A stretch of DNA of 32,351 nucleotides from Treponema sp. (GCA_012517385.1 JAAYUZ010000002.1:1-32351); one strand, 5' to 3'; shown: positions 7,752 to 16,872, numbered from the stretch's first letter. Made by a program: numbers and translations. Notes: generated by a model from the letters alone, not told the origin.

Positions 7752-9839
7752 ATGTCCGATGCACGTAGAATATTAAGCGACAGTTTTTTAAAGGACAGAA
7801 GCGATCTCTTTGTAGCAGTCGGTGTTGTAGCCGTAGTCATGATGCTGATTATTCCTCTGCCAACGGTACTTCTCGATGCCCTTATGGCGTTGAATCTGGT
7901 ACTTGCACTGCTCATATTGCTTATAGTGCTTTATACAAAACGCCCAACCGATTTCAGTATTTTTCCAACCATACTCCTGGTTTCTACAGTTTTCGGCCTG
8001 GCTATAAATGTTTCATCTACAAGGCTTATCCTTTCTCAAGGTGCCAGGTTCGATGGAAAGATGATTAAAGCCTTTTCTAGTTTTGTCGTTGGCTCCGGAG
8101 GAACCGAAGGACTGGTCATTGGATTTGTCATCTTCATTGTTATTATTGCGGTCCAAGCTATAGTCATCACCAAGGGTGCAACCCGGGTTGCTGAGGTTGC
8201 TGCCCGTTTTGCCCTGGATGCGCTGCCAGGAAAGCAGATGGCAATAGAGGCGGAATATAATTCCGGTGCAATCACCGAAGAGGAAGCTTTCCGGAGAAAA
8301 AATGAACTGCAGCGGGAAGTAGATTTTTATGGTGCCATGGACGGTGCCAGCAAATTTGTGTCCGGCAACGTAAAAGTGGGTATTTTTATCACGGTTATCA
8401 ATGTCTTGGGCGGTATTATCATTGGAGTTACCCTTCACGGTGAAAATATTTTATCGGCCCTGGGAACCTACACAACCTTCTCCATCGGTGATGGCCTCCT
8501 TTCTCAATTCCCGGCACTGCTTGTCTCTACCGCTACGGGCATCATAGTAACCCGGTCTATTTCTGACGGTACCTTTGGCTCCGATGTAACGAGCCAGTTT
8601 TCCCGGGATGCCCGAATATATTGGATAGGATCCTTTGTGCTGGCTGCATTGGCTCTTATGCCCGGTTTTCCCTGGTATGTTCTTATTCCGCTCTCACTTA
8701 TTCTAGGTATTACCGCATATCGGCTGGGACAGGGAAAATTAAAAGCCCAGGAAGCAGAAAAAACAAAGACCGCTGCGTCAAAAAAACCTGCCGATGAGGC
8801 TGCGGAAATGTCTCCAGTGGTTCCCCTGGACCCCCTGTCTCTGGAATTAGGTTATGGCCTGATTCCTTTGGTCGATCGAGATAAGGGTGCGGAACTCCTG
8901 GAACGGGTTCATCGGATTAGAAGAGAATCGGCCCTCGATTTAGGACTGGTGATTCCCCGGATCCGTATCATCGATAATATGCGTCTTGAACCCTCTGAAT
9001 ACTGCTTTAAGATAAAAGGGGTAGATGTGGGTCGGGGAAAAATTCGCATGGGCTATTTTCTCTGTATAAACCCCGGCGGTGTTACAGAAGAGATCCCCGG
9101 AGAGAAAACAAAGGATCCCGCCTTCGGACTTCCTGCCCTCTGGATCAGCGAAGATCGTCGTGAAGAAGCAGAACGGGCAGGGTATACCGTGGTGGATCCG
9201 CCCTCCATTATTGCGACCCACCTCACAGAAATAATAAAACGTCATGCGGCGGAAATTCTTGGCCGTCAGGAAACCCAGGCAATTCTGGAAACCCTTAAAA
9301 AAGAATACCCCGCAGTGGTGGAAGAAGCCCAGAAAGTGCTTTCGCTGGGTGAAATCCAAAAGGTATTACAGGCCCTGCTACGGGAACAGGTTTCTATCCG
9401 GAATATGGTAGCCATATTGGAAGCCCTGGCTGACTTTGCTCCGGTTACTAAGGATACACAGTTCCTTACCGAAAAGGCGCGGCAGGCCCTGGCCCGTCAA
9501 ATCTGTCTCCAATATGCGGATGATGAGCGGACCCTGAGGGTCCTCACTATAGAACAGTCCCTGGAGCAGAAAATTATAGACAGCAGGGTAGAAACGTCGA
9601 GCGGGGTGGTTGCGGCCCTCGAACCAGCCCTGCAGCGGGCCTGGATAAAGGCCCTGTCCCGATCGGTGGCAGCAATGCAGGAACAGGGTATGATTCCCCT
9701 TGTCCTCTGCTCAGAAGCAGGCCGGCCCCTGGTAAAATCCAGTACAGAACGGGAAATTCCGGATCTGGTTGTGCTCTCAGTTCCGGAAATTGTATCAGAT
9801 ATAACCGTAGAAGCGGTAGGCGAAATAAGAATAGAATAA
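7752..9839 (+). CDS. flhA: FlhA, flagellar type III export gate protein
   Basis: A 695-residue FlhA. The N-terminal half (to about residue 330) has several membrane helices and the conserved cytoplasmic loop of the FHIPEP family at about 152-205 (ARFALDALPGKQMAIEAEYN, then a second acidic stretch ending FVSGN). A charged linker (about 330-355) leads to the large cytoplasmic C-terminal domain that docks chaperone-substrate complexes. Length is typical (about 690-700). The gene follows flhB by 15 bases. FlhA acts as the main export-gate ring and helps use the proton gradient. Confidence 0.97.
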   Translation: MSDARRILSDSFLKDRSDLFVAVGVVAVVMMLIIPLPTVLLDALMALNLVLALLILLIVLYTKRPTDFSIFPTILLVSTVFGLAINVSSTRLILSQGARFDGKMIKAFSSFVVGSGGTEGLVIGFVIFIVIIAVQAIVITKGATRVAEVAARFALDALPGKQMAIEAEYNSGAITEEEAFRRKNELQREVDFYGAMDGASKFVSGNVKVGIFITVINVLGGIIIGVTLHGENILSALGTYTTFSIGDGLLSQFPALLVSTATGIIVTRSISDGTFGSDVTSQFSRDARIYWIGSFVLAALALMPGFPWYVLIPLSLILGITAYRLGQGKLKAQEAEKTKTAASKKPADEAAEMSPVVPLDPLSLELGYGLIPLVDRDKGAELLERVHRIRRESALDLGLVIPRIRIIDNMRLEPSEYCFKIKGVDVGRGKIRMGYFLCINPGGVTEEIPGEKTKDPAFGLPALWISEDRREEAERAGYTVVDPPSIIATHLTEIIKRHAAEILGRQETQAILETLKKEYPAVVEEAQKVLSLGEIQKVLQALLREQVSIRNMVAILEALADFAPVTKDTQFLTEKARQALARQICLQYADDERTLRVLTIEQSLEQKIIDSRVETSSGVVAALEPALQRAWIKALSRSVAAMQEQGMIPLVLCSEAGRPLVKSSTEREIPDLVVLSVPEIVSDITVEAVGEIRIE

Positions 9840-9849
9840 AGGATTAAGT

Positions 9850-11067
9850 ATGGAATATTTCACAGAACAGGCACCTACCCATGCGGAGTGTATCCGCAAG
9901 ATAAAAGAAAAATATGGGGAAAATGCAAAAATACTCATGCGAAAATCGATCCGTATTGGGGGATTTCTGGGGCTTTTTGCCCGGGATGGGGTTGAAATGA
10001 CAGGGATAGTAAACAATGAACCCCTGCGATATACGGCGGAGCCCCTGAAAAATGTGAAGAAGCCCCTGGATCTGGAAGAAGAAAAACGAAAAATATTGGC
10101 GGCGGCAAATACTAAAACAGATCCAACCATACAGACCGTATTACAGGAAGTCAGGAGTCTTAAGGAAAAGCTGGAGACATCCCAGATTCAAGCAAAGGTA
10201 AATGATGAACACCACAATGTATTAAAAATCGGGGAACTGCTCTATCTTAACGATTTTTCTCATACCTATACACAATCTATTCAAAACAGGATAAAAAAGG
10301 AATTTTCCCTGGAAGCTCTTGAGGATTTTAATTCGCTGCAAGATCAGGTTGTAGACTGGATTGGTGAAAGTATCAACCTCTATAAGGAACCTTCTATGCT
10401 CACGAAGCCACGGGTCCTTATCCTGGTCGGTCCCACCGGGGTTGGAAAAACCACGACCATTGCTAAATTGGCTGCCCTGTATGGCATTGTTGGCATTAAT
10501 GGAAATAATCCACTCTCTGTCAGGATGATTACGATAGATAATTACCGTATTGCAGCAAAACAGCAGATTGAAACCTATGGGGATATTATGCAAATCCCCG
10601 TATCCTGTGTGGAAACCTATGATGACCTGAGGAAAACCATAGCCATGTATTCTCAGGAGGTTGATCTTGTGCTGGTTGACACCATCGGCAAAAGTCCCCG
10701 GGATGCGGTCAAGCTCGCTGAAATGAAACAGATCCTTTCCGCCTGCGGCAGCGGTGCCGAAGTGCATCTTGCACTCTCGGCTTCTACAAAGTCCAGCGAT
10801 ATCAAAGAAATTATGCAGCAATACGAGCCCTTTAATTACCGGTCCATTATTGTAACCAAGCTTGATGAAACTACCCGGGTCGGAAATATTATCAGCGCCC
10901 TGGCTGAACGGGGCAAGACTATTTCTTTCATTACAAACGGTCAACGGGTTCCACAGGATATAGAACGGGCCAGTGCGGTGAGATTTTTAATCAATCTGGA
11001 AGGCTTTAAAATAAATCGCCAGCGAATCGAAGAAAAGTTTGCATTAGCAAATAGAGAAGTAATTTAA
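9850..11067 (+). CDS. flhF: FlhF, SRP-type GTPase for flagellar placement
   Basis: A 405-residue FlhF. After a variable basic and helical N-terminal region (1-185), an SRP-family GTPase domain follows. It has Walker A GPTGVGKT (194-201), DNYRIAAKQQIETY (230-243) with the conserved Arg and Gln, a DTIGKSPRD segment (277-285) as the G3 region, and TKLDET (336-341) as the G4 motif. FlhF recruits early flagellar parts to the pole, which suits the subpolar periplasmic flagella of spirochaetes. It stands directly before its usual regulator flhG. Confidence 0.96.
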   Translation: MEYFTEQAPTHAECIRKIKEKYGENAKILMRKSIRIGGFLGLFARDGVEMTGIVNNEPLRYTAEPLKNVKKPLDLEEEKRKILAAANTKTDPTIQTVLQEVRSLKEKLETSQIQAKVNDEHHNVLKIGELLYLNDFSHTYTQSIQNRIKKEFSLEALEDFNSLQDQVVDWIGESINLYKEPSMLTKPRVLILVGPTGVGKTTTIAKLAALYGIVGINGNNPLSVRMITIDNYRIAAKQQIETYGDIMQIPVSCVETYDDLRKTIAMYSQEVDLVLVDTIGKSPRDAVKLAEMKQILSACGSGAEVHLALSASTKSSDIKEIMQQYEPFNYRSIIVTKLDETTRVGNIISALAERGKTISFITNGQRVPQDIERASAVRFLINLEGFKINRQRIEEKFALANREVI

Positions 11068-11078
11068 CGGAGTTATTC

Positions 11079-11969
11079 ATGGAAGACCAGGCAGAACAGC
11101 TACGAGAATTGATGAGAGCAAAAAATAATAGCACCCAATCTGCAGCTCCGACCAACACTAAACAGAGCAGGAAAACCCGTATTATCACTGTTGCAAGCGG
11201 CAAGGGCGGGGTCGGAAAAACAAATGTATCTGTTAACATGGCACTGGCTTACGCCCGTCTTGGTAAAAAAGTCATTGTCATGGATGCAGACCTGGGACTA
11301 GCCAATGTCAATGTCATGCTGAACATGATACCGAAATATAATTTGTATCATGTGATCCGTAAACAAAAAACAATGAAGGACATACTGCTTGATACAGAAT
11401 ACGGAATTCAGATCGTCGCAGGAGCCTCAGGTTTTTCTAAAATTGCCAATCTTAGCGAGGATGAGCGGCAAAACTTTATAAATGAACTGTATACCCTCTC
11501 CAATGCGGATATTATTATTATAGATACAAGCGCCGGGGTCTCCAATAATGTACTTTCCTTTGTAGCCGCAGCGGATGATGCTGTTATCGTTACAACTCCT
11601 GAACCAACGGCCATCACCGATGCCTATGGGATTATTAAAATCATTGCCACAGAAATTGATAACCTGAATATGGGACTTAAACTGGTGGTAAACCGGGTTA
11701 AAACCGTGGCGGAGGCTAAAAAGGTGGCGGATCGGATGATCAATATTGCAGGCCAATTCCTAAACCTTAAGGTGGATTACCTGGGCTTTATCTATGACGA
11801 TCCAGCGGTACCTCAGGCGGTTTTACGTCAAAAACCCTTTATGGTTTTGGATCCGAAGAGCAAGGCTTCACTCTGCATGCAGCATATAGTGGGCCGAATG
11901 GAAAAGACTGAGATCCGTCAGGATGGTGGTCTGGGGAACCTTATAAAGCGACTCTTTAATCGAGAATAA
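11079..11969 (+). CDS. flhG: FlhG (FleN/YlxH), MinD-type ATPase controlling flagellar number
   Basis: A 296-residue MinD/ParA-family ATPase. The N-terminus contains DQAEQLR (residues 3-9), which matches the activation helix that stimulates the FlhF GTPase. The deviant Walker A motif SGKGGVGKT spans about 40-48, followed by MDADLGLANVNVML (68-81). The C-terminus is basic with an amphipathic look (GNLIKRLFNRE), which could bind membrane as in MinD. Paired with flhF, it probably limits flagellar number. A good ribosome binding site (acggag) lies just before the ATG. Confidence 0.95.
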   Translation: MEDQAEQLRELMRAKNNSTQSAAPTNTKQSRKTRIITVASGKGGVGKTNVSVNMALAYARLGKKVIVMDADLGLANVNVMLNMIPKYNLYHVIRKQKTMKDILLDTEYGIQIVAGASGFSKIANLSEDERQNFINELYTLSNADIIIIDTSAGVSNNVLSFVAAADDAVIVTTPEPTAITDAYGIIKIIATEIDNLNMGLKLVVNRVKTVAEAKKVADRMINIAGQFLNLKVDYLGFIYDDPAVPQAVLRQKPFMVLDPKSKASLCMQHIVGRMEKTEIRQDGGLGNLIKRLFNRE

Positions 11970-12022
11970 TGCGGCTTGACGCTGTTCCGGTTCTATCCTA
12001 GTCTTGTAAGGGGAGCTTATAG

Positions 12023-12682
12023 GTGTTTGATCCAAAAATTAGTGGATTGGTTGCTGGTATAGCCTTTATTCTTTCTCTGCTATTTGGACTCTTAGCAGGT
12101 GCAGCCTTTTTAACTGCCCTGCTGCGGGCAGGTATCTTTGCGGTATTTTTCTTTGTTTTTTCTGGTATTGTGTATTGGCTAATTACGCAATTTATTCCTG
12201 AACTGTTAGCATCACCATACAATGAGTCCGCAGATTCAGTTGTCGATGCACCTGATCTTGGATCAAATGTTAATATCTCTGTAGGAGATGATGATACGAT
12301 CCCTGAAAATTCCCTTTCCTCAAAGTTAGTTAAAGAAACCATTGAGGAAGATGAATTCATTTCTGAAAAAGCTCTGGACCAGAACGTTGAAGAAGGCTAT
12401 ACTAGAGAAGAACATGGTACGGCCCGAACAGAAAGTAATGAAGATTCGAGTCCAAGTCCGGCACTCCCCGTTGGGGTCATCGATGATGTTGATGAATTGC
12501 CTGACCTCGAAGGAATGTCAGATGCCTTTGTGATGCCCATTTCGGAGCTTGGAGAGGAGAGTGAATCAGCGGATGCTAAAGTATCCACTCCAATTAAAAA
12601 CGCTGGAACTTCAGCTGATTTTGATCCAAAAGAAATGGCAATGGCAATACAAACAATTTTGAAACGGGACCAGAAAGGATAG
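12023..12682 (+). CDS. unrecognised two-helix membrane protein with acidic tail, in flagellar operon
   Basis: I do not recognise this 219-residue protein. It starts at a GTG (12023) with a strong ribosome binding site (aaggggag) about 8 bases upstream. Two membrane helices (about 8-31 and 34-58) are followed by a long acidic, probably disordered, cytoplasmic tail rich in Asp, Glu and Ser. It ends in a short predicted helix, DPKEMAMAIQTILKRDQKG. It lies between flhG and the flagellar sigma factor, with the sigma gene 3 bases downstream, so co-expression is very likely. The layout suggests a membrane tether or adaptor for a motor or regulatory component. The 53-base gap before it contains a TTGACG hexamer but no convincing -10. 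Confidence 0.8.
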   Translation: MFDPKISGLVAGIAFILSLLFGLLAGAAFLTALLRAGIFAVFFFVFSGIVYWLITQFIPELLASPYNESADSVVDAPDLGSNVNISVGDDDTIPENSLSSKLVKETIEEDEFISEKALDQNVEEGYTREEHGTARTESNEDSSPSPALPVGVIDDVDELPDLEGMSDAFVMPISELGEESESADAKVSTPIKNAGTSADFDPKEMAMAIQTILKRDQKG

Positions 12683-12685
12683 GGT

Positions 12686-13474
12686 ATGGGGAATGTCCTC
12701 CTGGAGCAGAAAACGGAAGAAGATCTCTGGCTGGCCTATAAAAAAACCAGGGATCCAAAAATCCGTGAAACATTTATTAAACAATACGCACCGCTGGTTA
12801 AATATGTAGCCGGGAAAGTAGCAGTAGGTATGCCTCATAATGTAGAATTTGATGACCTTGTGGGGTTTGGAACCTTTGGCCTTTTGGATGCTATAGAAAA
12901 ATTCGATCCGGAAAAAAACGTAAAATTCAAAACCTATGCAGTAACGAGGATCAGGGGGGCTATTTTTGATGAGTTGAGATCGATCGATTGGGTTCCCCGG
13001 TCAGTTCGGCAAAAAACTAAGGAACTGGAAGAAACAATTGGTTCTTTGGAAGCCCAGCTAGGTCGCACTGCAACGGATCAGGAAATAGCCCAGGCTTTAG
13101 GAATGACCGAAGATGAATTCCTAAAGACTATGATGCGGATCTCAGGCACATCCATATTATCGCTCAATGATGTCTGGTTTTCAGGGGACGAGAACGACAA
13201 GGTTTCCATCGGTGAAAGTATAGAAGCACCTTCCAGCTTGAATCCTGACATTATTGTAGAAAAAGACGAAATACGACGTATCATCATAGAAGCTATTAAC
13301 GAGCTGCCCGACAAGGAAAAAAAGGTACTGGTGCTCTATTATTACGAAGATCTAACCTTAAAAGAAATCGGACAAGTTTTGGAAGTCACCGAATCACGGG
13401 TTTCACAGCTTCATACTAAGGCTATTCTCAGGCTTCGAGCAAAATTAACCAATATCCGAAAAGGAATTATGTAG
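12686..13474 (+). CDS. fliA: RNA polymerase sigma factor for flagellar operons (FliA/WhiG/SigD, sigma28)
   Basis: A 262-residue alternative sigma factor of the sigma28 group. Region 2 lies at about 30-110 and includes [20 protein letters not shown] and [20 protein letters not shown], the FliA/WhiG-type region 2.4 and its extension. Region 3 spans about 110-185. Region 4, with the helix-turn-helix [20 protein letters not shown], spans about 200-255. There is no region 1.1, as expected. It should direct late flagellar and chemotaxis genes. Placement in the same operon as the export gate suggests expression together with the basal body. No anti-sigma FlgM gene is visible in this window. Confidence 0.95.
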   Translation: MGNVLLEQKTEEDLWLAYKKTRDPKIRETFIKQYAPLVKYVAGKVAVGMPHNVEFDDLVGFGTFGLLDAIEKFDPEKNVKFKTYAVTRIRGAIFDELRSIDWVPRSVRQKTKELEETIGSLEAQLGRTATDQEIAQALGMTEDEFLKTMMRISGTSILSLNDVWFSGDENDKVSIGESIEAPSSLNPDIIVEKDEIRRIIIEAINELPDKEKKVLVLYYYEDLTLKEIGQVLEVTESRVSQLHTKAILRLRAKLTNIRKGIM

Positions 13475-13485
13475 GAGCGCTCTCC

Positions 13486-15447
13486 ATGATCGACTTTGTC
13501 CAGCTACAACAAAGAATGAAAGAACGGCTGGAACGGGACCGGACAATCCGATCTGTGGAAGCTGAGGGGGAGACCCTGGAAGAAGCGGTATATAATGCTG
13601 CCACCTTGCTCGGGGTAGGTGTAAAAAAAATTGAGTACGAGATCATCGAACGGGGCAATCCTGGATTTTTAGGTACGGGCAAAAAAAATTGGCGAATTAA
13701 TGCCTATGAAAAAGCAGAAGAAAAGGAAGCTGCTTCGATTCTGGAAACCCTGGAGCCCGAACTTGCCATTGCTGCTCCAATAATTGAAGATCGGGATGGG
13801 GAAGTCTTTGTTCATTTTAGTCCCGAGGGCGCCTTCTTAAAGGTAACTGCTCCGAAAGGAAAGGGCCGGCGGGCGACAGAGAAGCAGGCCATGGAAGCCC
13901 TTACAAGAAGAGCTGTAAGGGACATAGATGAAAGTCTTGTATCCAGAATTATAAAGGAAGCGGCAGGTGAATACATCCTTGTCGGCAGCTTTATACAGAA
14001 TCCAGCCAATGATGCAATTATCACCGTAGATATCGCAGATCAGGAGATGAAGGCCTATATCTATGTTACCCCCCCCGGTCCTGGAGGTTGCGACCTGTCT
14101 TCGGAGACCATACTGAGTTTTTTACGCAACAACCGGGTGGTTTATGGGGTTAAAGAGGATGTACTGCAGGAATTTACGGATAAGCCGAAATACAAGGAAA
14201 TGGTGCTCGTCGCTGAAGGCAGCCGCCCTGTAAACGGACGGGATGCCTATATTCAATATAATTTTGATACGGATCAATCAAAGATAAAACTTAAGGAAGG
14301 TGCTAACGGCCGGGTCGATTTTAAGGAACTTAATATCATTCAGAATGTGGTAGAAGGTCAGCCTTTGGCACGAAAAGTCCCCGCTGAACGGGGGATTCCC
14401 GGTAAGACCGTTACGGGCAAGGTAATTCCCGCTAAAAACGGCAAGGATATCCCCTTGCCTCTTGGAAAAAATGTGCATGTTGCTGATGATCAGCTGACCA
14501 TCATTGCAGATATGAATGGTCAGGTTGTTATAAGCGGTGGTAAAATTAATGTTGAACCGGTCTATACGGTACAGGGAGACGTTAACCTCCGGACTGGAAA
14601 TATCATATTCCTTGGTACGGTTATTATAACTGGAAATGTGGAAGATGGTTTTTCTGTAAAAGCGGCTGGTAATATAGAGGTTCATGGTACGGTCGAGAAG
14701 GCAGAACTGGATGCAGAGGGTGATATCATAGTGCACCAGGGCATAACAGGAAAGAGCAGCGGTTTTGTACGGGCAGGCCGTTCCATCTGGGCTCGATTTA
14801 TAGAAAATGCCATCGTAGAAGCGGGAAACATGGTCGTGGTGTCCGATGGTATCATCAACTCCCAGGTTAATGCAAATAAGAGTATCATCTGCCAGGGTAA
14901 ACGGGCTAATATAGTCGGCGGCCGGCTTGTAGCCGCAGAAGAGATTAATGCAAAAGTCATTGGCAGTCCTGTCAGCGGTACTGAAACCATCTGTGAAGTA
15001 GGCTTCGATCCAAAGAGCAAGGAAAAACTAGATCAACTGCTTGCGAAAAAGGATGGTCTGGATAAACAATTGGAAGATATAGAATTGAACCTGCGAACCC
15101 TCAGCAGTATTAAAAAACAGCGGAAATCTCTACCAGAAGACAAGGAAGCCTATTTGCAAGAGCTCCTGGAGCGGAGGCAGTTTATGCTGCGGGACATTCA
15201 GGCAATTACCGAGGAAATTACATCCATACAGAATTATTTAAACACCTTAAAAATCCGGGGAAAAGTATCGGCCTCAAGCAAGGTATACCCCGGTGTAAAG
15301 ATCATCATCCGGGATGCAAAAGAGGATGTTAAAAACGAATACCGCGCTGTAACCTTTGTCCTGGAAAACAACCTCATCCGGGTTACAAAATATGAAGAAC
15401 CGGACGAGGAAGCAAAGCGAGGCCCCGATGGCTATACAACCAATTGA
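13486..15447 (+). CDS. fapA: FapA family (DUF342) protein with N-terminal Jag-N-like domain
   Basis: A 653-residue protein of the FapA/DUF342 family. Residues about 22-75 resemble a Jag-N domain, with SVEAEGETLEEAV, then GNPGFLGTGKKNWRINAYEK. A beta-rich FapA N-terminal region follows, then a right-handed beta-helix-like stretch of short repeats (about 370-500, e.g. VKAAGNIEVHGTVEKAELDA). A coiled coil spans about 512-590, with a small C-terminal domain after it. FapA proteins are described as flagellar assembly or polymer-binding factors, but their mechanism is not settled. It sits directly after the sigma factor with its own ribosome binding site (taggagcg), and its end overlaps the next gene by 20 bases. 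Confidence 0.85.
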   Translation: MIDFVQLQQRMKERLERDRTIRSVEAEGETLEEAVYNAATLLGVGVKKIEYEIIERGNPGFLGTGKKNWRINAYEKAEEKEAASILETLEPELAIAAPIIEDRDGEVFVHFSPEGAFLKVTAPKGKGRRATEKQAMEALTRRAVRDIDESLVSRIIKEAAGEYILVGSFIQNPANDAIITVDIADQEMKAYIYVTPPGPGGCDLSSETILSFLRNNRVVYGVKEDVLQEFTDKPKYKEMVLVAEGSRPVNGRDAYIQYNFDTDQSKIKLKEGANGRVDFKELNIIQNVVEGQPLARKVPAERGIPGKTVTGKVIPAKNGKDIPLPLGKNVHVADDQLTIIADMNGQVVISGGKINVEPVYTVQGDVNLRTGNIIFLGTVIITGNVEDGFSVKAAGNIEVHGTVEKAELDAEGDIIVHQGITGKSSGFVRAGRSIWARFIENAIVEAGNMVVVSDGIINSQVNANKSIICQGKRANIVGGRLVAAEEINAKVIGSPVSGTETICEVGFDPKSKEKLDQLLAKKDGLDKQLEDIELNLRTLSSIKKQRKSLPEDKEAYLQELLERRQFMLRDIQAITEEITSIQNYLNTLKIRGKVSASSKVYPGVKIIIRDAKEDVKNEYRAVTFVLENNLIRVTKYEEPDEEAKRGPDGYTTN

Positions 15448-15757
15448 CCTGCAAACCCTTTTTACTCAAATGGACAAGGTGGCCAAACAAAAGTCTGCAG
15501 AAAAAGAAGGGTTAGTATTGCAGCAATCTTTGCAAGGGGCGGTTAATTTAAAAAAAACAGAAGAGAAGGTCCGTTCGGTCAATGAAACCAAAGACCCGGA
15601 AGATGGGGCTGAGCGGATTAAGGATAAAAATGCAAAAAAACAAGGTCAGGAAGAGACCTCTGAAAAAAAAGATGAAAAGAAAGATTCTATTGATGAAAAA
15701 AATGTGGATGTTATAAAAGATCCCGATTTAGGTAAACATATAGATGTGAGCGGTTAA
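15428..15757 (+). CDS. small charged hypothetical protein in flagellar operon
   Basis: An unrecognised 109-residue protein. The frame is open from 15356, but the ATG at 15428, preceded by gcgagg, gives the plausible N-terminus MAIQPIDLQTLFTQMDKVAK and only 20 bases of overlap with fapA. The first 45 residues could form an amphipathic helix. The rest is a highly charged Lys/Glu/Asp tract that is probably disordered. No membrane helix, signal peptide or enzyme motif is visible. Its place between fapA and the SwrB-like gene suggests a small flagellar or export-associated cytoplasmic factor. Confidence 0.7.
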   Translation: MAIQPIDLQTLFTQMDKVAKQKSAEKEGLVLQQSLQGAVNLKKTEEKVRSVNETKDPEDGAERIKDKNAKKQGQEETSEKKDEKKDSIDEKNVDVIKDPDLGKHIDVSG

Positions 15758-15762
15758 GCCTG

Positions 15763-16359
15763 ATGAATATATCCTTACTATTTTCAATTGCGAGCCTCAT
15801 ATTATGGGCCTTTAGTTTTGTATATGTACGGTCCTTAATTATTAGACAGACAAGTAAGGAACGAATACTTGCAGAATTCAGGGATGAAGTAGACCGGCTT
15901 ATTGCGGATATCGATGCTGCAACTGACCGGGATATTGCCCTTATAGAAGACAGGGTGAAATCCTTAAAATCCTTGCTGGAAGATACGGATAAACGGATAT
16001 TAGCGTATAAAAAAGAAATACATCGTAGAACTGTTGAAGAACAGGCCTATGCCGAGCTGGGAAGAAGACAGGGGCGGTCGGTGATAAAGCCAGAACCGGT
16101 ACAGGATGCACCCCTATTTGAACAGGAAAAAGCTGCAACTGCAGCTGGTTCTTCCGCTGAACCTGCTGAAAATCCTTCGCAACCCCGCTTTGTAAGAGCA
16201 GAAACGGAATTAAAACCAAAGGCCCCATCATTTTCTGAACAGGTGTTGGAATTATATCTTGCTGGATTTTCACCGGAACTCATTGCAAGTAAATTAAAAG
16301 TAACGGTTGCAGAGGTCGATCTGGCCATCAATGTATCTGGAAAAAAAAGAAATTCGTAA
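15763..16359 (+). CDS. membrane-anchored coiled-coil/HTH protein, SwrB or DUF2802-like
   Basis: A 198-residue protein with an N-terminal membrane helix (about 4-24), a charged coiled coil (about 32-100), a Pro/Ala/Glu-rich linker, and a C-terminal helix-turn-helix-like segment (about 158-192) containing LAGFSPELIASKLKVTVAEV. This order matches SwrB (YlxL) of Bacillus, which sits at the end of its fla/che operon and promotes export-gate maturation, and DUF2802 proteins next to cheW in Gammaproteobacteria. Here too it is the last gene of the flagellar operon and faces a cheW gene. Identity is inferred from layout and position. It ends 6 bases from the convergent cheW stop, with no terminator visible between them. 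Confidence 0.75.
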   Translation: MNISLLFSIASLILWAFSFVYVRSLIIRQTSKERILAEFRDEVDRLIADIDAATDRDIALIEDRVKSLKSLLEDTDKRILAYKKEIHRRTVEEQAYAELGRRQGRSVIKPEPVQDAPLFEQEKAATAAGSSAEPAENPSQPRFVRAETELKPKAPSFSEQVLELYLAGFSPELIASKLKVTVAEVDLAINVSGKKRNS

Positions 16360-16365
16360 AGAGTC

Positions 16366-16872
16366 TTAGACTTTGGCTTCTGGAACCTGTCCCTCAGCTA
16401 TTCGGGTATCTACCTGGGAAAGATCTATCACTTCATCGGTGCTCAGGATCTTATCCATATCAAGGATGATTATAAATTTCCCGTCCTTTTTACCTATTCC
16501 TTGAATGTAATTGACCGATAGATTGTTTCCAAACCGGGGAGCCGGCTCAATTTCAGTATCTTCCAATTCTATAACCTCCTGAACTGAATCTGCTAGGGCC
16601 CCTGTGATGAGGAGACCCTCCCGGCCTTGTATATCCAGCACTATGATACTTGTATCCTTAGTTATGGGCACATCGGGCATACCAAACTTTGTCCTGAGAT
16701 CTATAACAGGAATCCCCATACCTCTGAGGTTTATAACACCCTTTAAATAGGCTGCACTTTGCGGAAGACGGGTAATCGGCACATATTCTAAAACTTCACG
16801 GACAGAATAAACACTCACCGCGTACTGTTCATCCTCAAGCCGAAAGGTCAGATACTGGTTTGTTTTGCCCAT
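16366..16872 (-). CDS. cheW: CheW, chemotaxis coupling protein
   Basis: A 168-residue single-domain CheW that links chemoreceptors to the CheA kinase. Typical features are YLTFRLEDEQYAVSVYSVRE (residues 7-26), LPQSAAYLKGVINLRG with the conserved NLRG turn, VIDLRTKFGM and GALADSVQEV. The frame is open six codons further upstream, but the ATG at 16872 has an ideal ribosome binding site (ctggagga) and is chosen. It is transcribed alone on the minus strand from a visible promoter, with no cheA or receptor gene in the window. It may be a second CheW serving a subset of receptors. Confidence 0.93.
   Translation of the reverse strand: MGKTNQYLTFRLEDEQYAVSVYSVREVLEYVPITRLPQSAAYLKGVINLRGMGIPVIDLRTKFGMPDVPITKDTSIIVLDIQGREGLLITGALADSVQEVIELEDTEIEPAPRFGNNLSVNYIQGIGKKDGKFIIILDMDKILSTDEVIDLSQVDTRIAEGQVPEAKV

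Noticed and set aside
10222-10944. 240-codon open frame antisense to flhF
   Set aside because: flhF has all GTPase motifs in the opposite strand; the antisense frame shows no recognisable domain.
11976-12004. Promoter between flhG and the next gene (TTGACG with TAGTCT)
   Set aside because: The -10 matches only three consensus positions; operon readthrough is sufficient.
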